Positions 1 to 6,286 of a stretch of DNA of 6,666 bases are shown here, one piece after another. Within the stretch, counting starts at the first letter, position 1. Each line of letters begins with the position of its first letter. Made by a program: the position numbers and the translations under genes. Origin of the DNA: Desulfofustis sp. (GTDB lineage Bacteria > Desulfobacterota > Desulfobulbia > Desulfobulbales > Desulfocapsaceae); NCBI GenBank assembly GCA_030145365.1, contig JAQYVS010000154.1, positions 1 through 6,666 on the forward strand, written 5' to 3'. The notes beneath the pieces are model-generated. The model saw only the letters and a program-made list of their open reading frames with translations, ran no database searches and had not been told where the DNA came from.

Positions 1-1077
1 AATGGGATTTACGATTGAACTTTCCGGCGGCAGGATCTTCCTCAGTTCAGCCTGGGTGCTATCTGACAGAACGGGCAGCTCCACTTGGCCTCGAGTCAGC
101 TCGTCAGCGAGCATCACGCCGGGGCCACCTGCATCGGTGACGATGCAGATGCGATTTCCCGAAAGTCGCCCCCTGGCCGCCTTGATAACACAGGCAACAT
201 CGATCATGGACCCCCGACCGGTTACCCTGATGATGCCTGCTTTCTCAAACAGGGCCTGTACCGCAGTGTCGCTGGAGGCCATTGCTCCGGTATGGCTGGC
301 AGCTGCCCGTGAGCCAGCCGAGGTTGAACCGGACTTGATACCGATCAAGACGCAACCTTTTTTACCCAGGCTTCTGGCATGACGGAGCAACAACTCAGGT
401 TTCTTTACTGATTCCATATAGAGCATGAGGATACGGGCGCAGTTCTGATCGTAGTTCTCATCGTACAATTGTACCAGGTCCTCCACACCCAACTGGGCAG
501 AGTTACCGAGATTGATCACTGTACCGAAGGATAAGCCCCGACCCTCGGCACATTCCATCACATAGTCTACAGTGGCTCCGGAACCGCTGATGAAATCCAC
601 GGCGCTGCCTGGTAACTGCGGTATAATGCCGGCAAATTTCCCTTTATAGGTTGGAGTAAGAAAACCCGAGCAGTTGGGACCGACCAAGGCCATCCCTGAA
701 CTTTTTGCCAGGCCGAGCATTTCCTGCTCCATGGCTTTGCCCTCTTCGTCCTTCTCACCAAATCCTGCGCTAAGAACGATAACGGCTCTCACAACTTTGT
801 CAGCCAAGTCTTTAATGGCTGGTAAGACAAATCTTGCTGGAATAGCGACGATTGCAAGTTCCGGAACATCAGGCAGGTCACTGATAGTCCGGTATGTTGG
901 TAACCCGAGGACATCAGGGGTTTTCGGGTTTACTGCCCAGAGCTTTCCCTGATATTTGTTTTCCTTGATATTTTTTGTGACCCGGCCACCAGGTTTTAAG
1001 TCATCGTTGCTTGCACCGATAACAGCAATGGATTCTGGGTGAAACAGACGTTTATAGGTGATTTGTGAATTATCCAT
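1..1077 (-). CDS. NDP-forming acyl-CoA/acetate-CoA ligase, alpha-subunit region (3' end cut by window)
   Basis: I translated 359 residues on the minus strand from ATG at 1077-1075, with no stop before the left edge, so the C-terminus is missing. The family interconverts acyl-CoA + ADP + Pi with acid + CoA + ATP in the cytoplasm. An N-terminal Rossmann CoA-binding domain shows IAVIGAS (17-23) followed by KPGGRV (28-33), then VGPNC (132-136). The succinyl-CoA-synthetase-like domain follows, with SGSG (164-167) and the loop AAASHTGA carrying His262, which matches the phosphorylated histidine of archaeal ADP-forming acetyl-CoA synthetases (His257 in the Pyrococcus alpha subunit, from memory). A third subdomain begins near residue 300 and contains DAGGPG (315-320). 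Stand-alone alpha subunits run to about 460 residues and fused alpha-beta enzymes to about 700; the window cannot decide between them. Acetyl, propionyl or aryl-acyl substrate is also open. A purine-rich AGAGAGAGA run precedes the ATG as a weak ribosome site. The gene is divergent from the sucrose operon, and no functional tie is evident. Confidence 0.9.
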   Translation of the reverse strand, partial: MDNSQITYKRLFHPESIAVIGASNDDLKPGGRVTKNIKENKYQGKLWAVNPKTPDVLGLPTYRTISDLPDVPELAIVAIPARFVLPAIKDLADKVVRAVIVLSAGFGEKDEEGKAMEQEMLGLAKSSGMALVGPNCSGFLTPTYKGKFAGIIPQLPGSAVDFISGSGATVDYVMECAEGRGLSFGTVINLGNSAQLGVEDLVQLYDENYDQNCARILMLYMESVKKPELLLRHARSLGKKGCVLIGIKSGSTSAGSRAAASHTGAMASSDTAVQALFEKAGIIRVTGRGSMIDVACVIKAARGRLSGNRICIVTDAGGPGVMLADELTRGQVELPVLSDSTQAELRKILPPESSIVNPI

Positions 1078-1182
1078 ATCTCTCTCTGGACATAGCTGTT
1101 TTCAATAGTATTGTGGAGGATTAAGTCTTAAAGTAGATTAAGGCTCTTCTGGGACTCCGCATAGCAATTAATTATCCATGTT

Positions 1183-1211
1183 TTGAGATCATCGAGCGTG
1201 ATTGTTCTAAA
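1183..1211 (+). promoter_or_regulatory. candidate sigma-70-like promoter for the sucrose operon
   Basis: TTGAGA at 1183-1188 (5 of 6 matches to TTGACA) is followed after exactly 17 bases by TCTAAA at 1206-1211 (4 of 6 matches to TATAAT). This is the best-spaced pair I found in the 158-base divergent region. It would start transcription near 1218 and leave a leader of only about 18 bases before ATG 1236, with no good Shine-Dalgarno in it (GGTGA at 1230-1234 abuts the start codon). This is a prediction by eye. A more distant promoter, such as TTGTGG 1111-1116 with TAGATT 1134-1139, is a weaker alternative. Confidence 0.35.
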
Positions 1212-1235
1212 TCTCTATGAAAACTTATCGGTGAC

Positions 1236-3386
1236 ATGCCAGCCTATGATAAAAATATATACATCATCTTGATCAGCATTCATGGCTTGATTCGCGGTCA
1301 TGACCTCGAACTTGGATGTGATGCTGATACTGGTGGCCAAACCAAATACGTGGTTGAGCTGGCACGTGCTCTGGGTGAAAATCCTGGTGTGGGGCGAGTT
1401 GATCTGGTTACCCGGCGTATCGTAGATCGATCAGTGAGTGATGACTATAGTCGACGATATGAAAAGCTTTCTGAAAAAGTACAGATAGTCCGCATTGATT
1501 GTGGTGAAGAAGCATATATCCCCAAAGAACAGCTCTGGGATTATCTTGAAAATTTTGCTGACTCTACGCTTGAATACATAAAGCTTCAACCCGATTTACC
1601 TTCGATCATCCATAGTCATTATGCTGATGCAGGTTATGTTGGCACCCGTCTCTCCCACCATCTTGGTATCCCGCTCGTGTTTACAGGCCACTCTCTCGGC
1701 CGCAGTAAACGTCGGCAGCTTCTTGCTGCTGGATACAGAAGTGAAGCCCTGGAAACGCGTTATAATATTACCAGTCGCATTGAAGCTGAAGAAACAACTC
1801 TGGGCGTTGCCGAGTGTGTGATTACAAGTACCAGGCAGGAAGTATTTGAGCAATATGCCTCGTATGACCACTACCAGCCCGAACTCATGCGCGTTGTGCC
1901 GCCGGGAACTGATCTTGATCAGTTTTTTAAACCTGAAGGTAATGAAGGCAGCAGTAACATTGCCACAGAAATTTACCGGTTTCTGAAAAATCCGGATAAA
2001 CCAATTATACTCGCACTTTCTCGCCCCGATCCACGAAAGAACATTCTGCAACTCATTACCGCCTATGGGGAATCAGCAGAGCTCCAGCAACGTGCCAATC
2101 TTGTCATTGTCGCAGGGAATCGTGATGACATCAGTGACATGGACGATGACGCCCAAGGGGTATTACAAGATATCCTGTTGCACATTGATCAATATGATTT
2201 GTATGGCAGAGTCGCCTATCCCAAGCATCATCAACCGTCCGAGGTGGCAACGATCTTCCGTCTTGCAGCATTGAGTAAGGGCGTTTTTATAAACCCAGCA
2301 CTGACCGAGCCTTTTGGCCTTACCTTGATTGAAGCAGCAGCTTGCGGATTGCCTATTATTGCAACTGAGGACGGCGGGCCAATTGACATTATCGGTAATT
2401 GTAATAATGGCTACCTCATTGATCCCCTTGATCGTGATGACATCGTGGGCAAACTGCTGAGCACATTGTCTGAACGACAACAGTGGGAAGAATTTGCCAG
2501 CAACGGTCTGATCGGTGTACGAAAACATTATTCATGGCAGGCTCATACAGAAAAATTTCTTCAGGTATTGCAGCCCCTTATTACCAGTACAGTGGCTGCC
2601 CCACCATTTAAAGCCAAACGTCGCAAGTATTTACACCATGATCGAGCGTTGTTCTCTGATCTTGACCAGAACTTACTGGGTAACCCCGAGTCCCTCGAGC
2701 CTTTCGTCAAAGCCCTGCAGGCCAACCGAAAGTGCGTACTGTTTGGCATTGCCACAGGCCGAAGGCTTGACTCGGCAATACAGGCTTTAAGGAAACACCG
2801 GATTCCCATGCCCAATGTGCTGATAACAAGCCTTGGCACTGAAATCCATTACAACCCCAACCTGGTAAGGGATGCTGCCTGGGAGCTGCATATTGATTAT
2901 CTCTGGAACCCGCGAATTATTCGGCGTATCCTGAAAGAACTGCCGGGTATAAAGTTGCAGCCACGTTTGGAACAGAGTCGGTTCAAGGTCAGCTACTATA
3001 TTGACCCTCAGATTGCTCCTGATATCCAGCAGATCAACAAAATGTGCCATCAGGAAGGTCAGGCTGTCAATGTGGTACTCTCCTTCGGGCAATTTCTCGA
3101 CATCATTCCCGTTCGAGCTTCCAAGGGGCTTGCTCTGCGCTGGGTGGCTGAACGACATGATATTCCTCTCGATCGGATACTGGCTGCAGGTGGCTCCGGT
3201 GCTGATGAGGACATGATGCGGGGTAATATGCTTGCCGTTGTGGTTGCCAACAGGCATAACGAAGAACTGTCCGATCTGGTACATGTTGATGAGATTTTCT
3301 TTTCCTCACGGCCATACGCCGAAGGTATTCTTGAAGCAATCAAGCTCTACGATTTCTTTGAGACTTGTGAACTGACGGATACCTGA
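1236..3386 (+). CDS. sps: sucrose-phosphate synthase (bidomain, 716 aa)
   Basis: It transfers glucose from an NDP-glucose (usually UDP-glucose) to fructose 6-phosphate, giving sucrose 6-phosphate in the cytosol. The GT-B, GT4-family domain covers about residues 1-455. It has the glycine loop GGQTKYVVELARAL (33-46), HSHYADAG (126-133), the sugar-phosphate loop FTGHSLGRSKR (149-159) typical of the family, VVPPGTD (220-226), SRPDPRKN (262-269) and the nucleotide-sugar motif with E358 and E366 (E-x7-E, 353-382). A HAD-IIB domain resembling sucrose-phosphatase follows (about 466-710). It keeps D475-L-D477, ATGRR (506-510) and K584, but motif IV is GGSGAD (652-657) where active enzymes have GDSGND, so it is probably a poor or inactive phosphatase. 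The ATG at 1236 is favoured because an in-frame TGA lies at 1218-1220 and the reading starts like other bacterial members. No clear Shine-Dalgarno precedes it. It is the first gene of a three-gene operon, followed 2 bases later by a separate phosphatase. Sucrose synthase is less likely because of the HAD domain and that partner. Confidence 0.93.
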   Translation: MPAYDKNIYIILISIHGLIRGHDLELGCDADTGGQTKYVVELARALGENPGVGRVDLVTRRIVDRSVSDDYSRRYEKLSEKVQIVRIDCGEEAYIPKEQLWDYLENFADSTLEYIKLQPDLPSIIHSHYADAGYVGTRLSHHLGIPLVFTGHSLGRSKRRQLLAAGYRSEALETRYNITSRIEAEETTLGVAECVITSTRQEVFEQYASYDHYQPELMRVVPPGTDLDQFFKPEGNEGSSNIATEIYRFLKNPDKPIILALSRPDPRKNILQLITAYGESAELQQRANLVIVAGNRDDISDMDDDAQGVLQDILLHIDQYDLYGRVAYPKHHQPSEVATIFRLAALSKGVFINPALTEPFGLTLIEAAACGLPIIATEDGGPIDIIGNCNNGYLIDPLDRDDIVGKLLSTLSERQQWEEFASNGLIGVRKHYSWQAHTEKFLQVLQPLITSTVAAPPFKAKRRKYLHHDRALFSDLDQNLLGNPESLEPFVKALQANRKCVLFGIATGRRLDSAIQALRKHRIPMPNVLITSLGTEIHYNPNLVRDAAWELHIDYLWNPRIIRRILKELPGIKLQPRLEQSRFKVSYYIDPQIAPDIQQINKMCHQEGQAVNVVLSFGQFLDIIPVRASKGLALRWVAERHDIPLDRILAAGGSGADEDMMRGNMLAVVVANRHNEELSDLVHVDEIFFSSRPYAEGILEAIKLYDFFETCELTDT

Positions 3387-3388
3387 TT

Positions 3389-4225
3389 ATGCGTCTGTTG
3401 ATTTGTACTGATCTTGATCGCACCTTGTTGCCCAATGGAGCCGAACCGGAATCACCGGATGCTCGTTCATGGTTTCACAGGGTTGTGGCCCTTCCCGAGG
3501 TTACCCTGGCCTTTGTCACAGGACGTGACGAGAAGTTGGCACGGCAGGCCATCGAAGAATACAAATTACCTCTGCCGGATTTTGTAGTAGGGGATGTTGG
3601 TTCGTCGATCTACATGTGCAGGCAAGGAGTATGGCAGGCCAGTTCTGAGTGGCAGGCCCACATCGCGCCAGACTGGGGAATCAATAGCCATTCAGATCTC
3701 AATGTTCTATTAGATGGTGTCCAAGAGTTAGAATTACAGGAGGTTAGCAGGCAGAACACCTATAAACTCAGTTATTACACTCCCATACTATCAAACCACA
3801 AAGACCTTTTAAGCATACTTCAGAAAAAACTACTCTATAGTAACATCAACGCCAGCCTGAACTGGAGTATAGACGAACGGGCCAATAGGGGGCTGCTGGA
3901 TATTCTTCCAGCTTGTGCCAGCAAACGTCATGCTATTGAGTTTCTGATGGGAAAACTTGAGTACAGCTATGACAATACCGTGTTTTCTGGTGACAGTGGT
4001 AATGATCTTCCAGTGCTTGTCAGTGCGATTCCCTCAATTTTAGTTCGCAACGCCAGTAGTGATATCAAGCAAGAGGCTGAGAAGATGGCAAAGAGTACGA
4101 ACACTGAGAAGTCCCTATACCTGGCACAAGGTGGCTTTAAAGAGATGAACGGGAATTACGCGGCAGGGATTCTGGAAGGTCTCGCCCATTATCACCCTGA
4201 ATTAACAGCACTACTGGAGTTCTAA
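3389..4225 (+). CDS. spp: sucrose-6-phosphate phosphatase (HAD-IIB family, 278 aa)
   Basis: It removes phosphate from sucrose 6-phosphate, the step that makes sucrose synthesis effectively irreversible. All HAD motifs are visible: DLDRT with nucleophile D8 and general acid/base D10, VTGRD (43-47, motif II Thr44), the substrate-side block YKLSYY with K126, K179 in ASKRHA, and the metal-binding GDSGND (201-206). The cap domain lies between, roughly residues 80-175. The length is typical for bacterial stand-alone phosphatases of this family (about 250-280). The gene starts 2 bases after the synthase stop without a strong Shine-Dalgarno, which suggests translational coupling, and ends 3 bases before the amylosucrase gene. 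Pairing with a sucrose-phosphate synthase is the main reason for naming the substrate. The related mannosylfructose-phosphate phosphatase is an alternative, but its usual partner synthase lacks a HAD domain, so it fits less well. Confidence 0.9.
   Translation: MRLLICTDLDRTLLPNGAEPESPDARSWFHRVVALPEVTLAFVTGRDEKLARQAIEEYKLPLPDFVVGDVGSSIYMCRQGVWQASSEWQAHIAPDWGINSHSDLNVLLDGVQELELQEVSRQNTYKLSYYTPILSNHKDLLSILQKKLLYSNINASLNWSIDERANRGLLDILPACASKRHAIEFLMGKLEYSYDNTVFSGDSGNDLPVLVSAIPSILVRNASSDIKQEAEKMAKSTNTEKSLYLAQGGFKEMNGNYAAGILEGLAHYHPELTALLEF
4216..4219 (+). promoter_or_regulatory. Shine-Dalgarno of the amylosucrase gene inside the spp 3' end
   Basis: GGAG lies nine bases upstream of ATG 4229, within the last codons of the phosphatase gene. 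It supports the chosen start and indicates that the third gene can load ribosomes itself, unlike the second, which has no comparable site. Confidence 0.6.
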
Positions 4226-4228
4226 TAC

Positions 4229-6184
4229 ATGTACGAACAGATATCGCACTCACTGCTAAACGAAATACTCACCGACCTGAAACCGGAAATACACGAAGAG
4301 GATTTACGCCATTTTTACACTCGGCTCGGTGCAAATTTTTACTCAATCTATTCCTTGTTCACCATTCTTTACGGTAAGCGGGATGATTTCAAAGAGCAGA
4401 TGCAAAAATTGGTGGAAACGTTGGCGCAACAGTATATCCAACGCCCCGCACATTTAAAACTGAGCGATATAGTACGTGAGAACAACCACAACTGGTTTCT
4501 CAGTCAAGAATGGGTCGGCATTGCCCAATATCCAGATGGATATTCCCAAAACCTGTCAGAACTGCAGCAGCGCATGCACTATTTTCTGGAGCTTGGGGTG
4601 AATATGGTGCATCTCATGCCGATGATGGTCTGCCCTCAGGGGGCAAGCGACGGAGGGTATGCTGTCAGCGATTTTCGCCAGATCAACCAGCGCTTTGGTA
4701 GTCTTGAAGATCTGCAGGAGCTTGCGGCAGAATTTCATAAACATAACGTTCTTTTAACCCTCGATGTCGTTGTCAACCATACCTCTGACGAACATGAATG
4801 GGCGAAAAAGGCTAGGGAGGGAAGCTCGAAATATCAGGATTATTACTACATCTTTGACAACCGCGAAGTGCCCGATATGTTTGAGGCCACCATGCCCGAG
4901 GTTTTTCCGGAAACCGCCTCCGGCAACTTCACCTGGGACGAGGAAATGGGGAAGTGGGTGATGACCGTATTTAACAACTACCAGTGGGACTTGAATTACA
5001 GCAATCCTGCAGTGTTTACTGAAATGCTCGACATTATATTGTACTGGGCAAATCAGGGGGCTGACATTTTACGCCTGGATGCTGTTGCATTCCTGTGGAA
5101 AAAAATCGGCAGTATCTGTCAGAACGAACGTGAAGCACATCTGTTGTTGCAGCTGATGAAAGATTGTTGCCAGGTTACAGCCCCCGGCGTATTGTTCATC
5201 GCTGAAGCTATTGTTGCGCCCGTCGAGATAATCAAGTATTTCGGTGAAGACGCAATCAACGCAAAAGAATGTGAAATAGCCTACAACGCCAGCCTAATGG
5301 CACTGCTGTGGGATGCAGTTGCGACCAAAAATGCCAAGCTGCTGACCCAGGGAATAAAGAGTCTGCCAGACAAACTCGAACGTGCCACCTGGCTCAATTA
5401 CGTGCGCTGTCATGATGATATTGGCCTGGGCTACGATGACAAGGACATTCGGGCAGTTGACTACGAACCACGTGCTCATCGCCAGTTTTTGATAGACTAT
5501 TATACCGGGAACTACGGTGACTCCTCATCCCGAGGTCTCCCCTTTGGACATAATAACAAGACGGGTGATACCCGAATTTCAGGATCACTTGCTTCGCTGG
5601 TTGGACTGGAAGCAGCGCTGGAATCCGGTGAGCAGTCAGAGATTGACGATGCCGTGAAAACGATTGTTTTAATGCATGGCATAATCATGTCCTTTGGCGG
5701 TATTCCCCTGCTTTACTACGGTGATGAAATTGGCACGCTGAACGATACTAGCTATCTCGAAGACCCGGCTAAAGCCAACGATAGTCGTTGGGCCCATCGT
5801 CCCCGGATAGACTGGGAAAAAGCCGAACTGCGAAACAGCCCCGGGACAGTTGAACATACGCTCTTTTCGTCCTTGAAGAAAATGATAGCTGTACGCAAGG
5901 AGATTTCTTCATTCGCCGATTTCAACAACCGTGAATTACTCGATGTTGGCAACCCACATCTCTTTGTATTTGCGCGTTTTGAATACAACCAACCGACAAA
6001 CAAAGTGCTCGTTGTAGCAAACTTTGATAGTGAGCCGCAGTATCTGGATTTGGAAGATATCGGCCGAAAGGCCTATTTCCGGGGAAGTGCTATTCGCGAT
6101 CTCTACTCGGGTGAAAAGCCTGCCATGTTCAAAGATTTCTTGATTATCCCACCGTACCGGTTTTACTGGTTGACGGATCAATAG
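4229..6184 (+). CDS. ams: amylosucrase-type sucrose-active GH13 enzyme (651 aa)
   Basis: Amylosucrase (GH13 subfamily 4) splits sucrose and transfers glucose to an alpha-1,4-glucan, releasing fructose; close relatives only hydrolyse sucrose. The N-terminal helical region runs to about residue 90, ending with RENNHNW (83-89), and leads into the (beta/alpha)8 barrel. The sucrose-pocket block SDGGYAVS (140-147) includes D141, and NHTSDEHEW (183-191) includes H184. The nucleophile is D284 in DILRLDAVAF, the acid/base E326 in AEAIV, and the stabiliser D396 in RCHDDIG. R520 in NDSRWAHRP should pair with D141 as D144-R509 do in the Neisseria polysaccharea enzyme. R418 and R449 match two B'-domain acceptor-site arginines. 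The C-terminal beta domain starts near 555. There is no signal peptide, so it acts in the cytosol. The length fits the family (about 630-650). It is the last gene of the operon and consumes the sucrose its neighbours make. Pure sucrose hydrolase activity cannot be excluded. Confidence 0.9.
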   Translation: MYEQISHSLLNEILTDLKPEIHEEDLRHFYTRLGANFYSIYSLFTILYGKRDDFKEQMQKLVETLAQQYIQRPAHLKLSDIVRENNHNWFLSQEWVGIAQYPDGYSQNLSELQQRMHYFLELGVNMVHLMPMMVCPQGASDGGYAVSDFRQINQRFGSLEDLQELAAEFHKHNVLLTLDVVVNHTSDEHEWAKKAREGSSKYQDYYYIFDNREVPDMFEATMPEVFPETASGNFTWDEEMGKWVMTVFNNYQWDLNYSNPAVFTEMLDIILYWANQGADILRLDAVAFLWKKIGSICQNEREAHLLLQLMKDCCQVTAPGVLFIAEAIVAPVEIIKYFGEDAINAKECEIAYNASLMALLWDAVATKNAKLLTQGIKSLPDKLERATWLNYVRCHDDIGLGYDDKDIRAVDYEPRAHRQFLIDYYTGNYGDSSSRGLPFGHNNKTGDTRISGSLASLVGLEAALESGEQSEIDDAVKTIVLMHGIIMSFGGIPLLYYGDEIGTLNDTSYLEDPAKANDSRWAHRPRIDWEKAELRNSPGTVEHTLFSSLKKMIAVRKEISSFADFNNRELLDVGNPHLFVFARFEYNQPTNKVLVVANFDSEPQYLDLEDIGRKAYFRGSAIRDLYSGEKPAMFKDFLIIPPYRFYWLTDQ

Positions 6185-6229
6185 TTTTACTTGTTTCCTC
6201 CTAGAAGCATGATTAAAAATACATCGGCT

Positions 6230-6248
6230 GCTCATTACTCAAATGAGC
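6230..6248 (+). other. 7-bp inverted repeat downstream of the amylosucrase gene
   Basis: GCTCATT (6230-6236) and AATGAGC (6242-6248) form a perfect 7-bp stem with a 5-base loop in the 102-base gap before the next gene. No T-run follows on the plus strand, so it is not a standard Rho-independent terminator. It could be an mRNA-stabilising hairpin or a dyad operator upstream of the cysteine-repeat gene, or chance. No convincing -35/-10 pair is visible in this gap; a TTGTTT (6191-6196) near an A-rich stretch at 6214-6220 is weak. Confidence 0.3.
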
Positions 6249-6275
6249 CACATAAAACAACTCATCAACAAATAA

Positions 6276-6279
6276 GGAG
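6276..6279 (+). promoter_or_regulatory. strong Shine-Dalgarno for the cysteine-repeat protein
   Basis: AAGGAGA centred on GGAG sits seven bases before ATG 6287, followed by an A-rich spacer. It is the best ribosome site in the window and fixes the start of the last gene, suggesting it is well translated and independently of the operon. Confidence 0.7.
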
Positions 6280-6286
6280 AAAAAAG

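Noticed and set aside
2..382. Plus-strand open frame of 126 codons at the left edge
   Set aside because: It is antisense to the acyl-CoA ligase, whose family motifs are unmistakable on the minus strand; the plus-strand translation has no recognisable domain.
674..952. Plus-strand open frame of 92 codons
   Set aside because: Opposite the CoA-binding domain of the ligase; low-complexity Ser/Ala-rich translation typical of a shadow frame.
2787..3284. Minus-strand open frame of 165 codons inside the synthase gene
   Set aside because: Lies wholly antisense to the well-supported phosphatase-like domain; no ribosome site or family resemblance seen.
3387..3388. Frameshift or split gene between the synthase and the phosphatase
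   Set aside because: The synthase ends with a complete C-terminal domain and the phosphatase starts with its own full motif I; the 2-base gap is a normal operon junction.
6230..6248. Rho-independent terminator for the sucrose operon
   Set aside because: The stem is only 7 bp with mixed AT/GC and no T-run follows on the plus strand; kept only as an inverted repeat.
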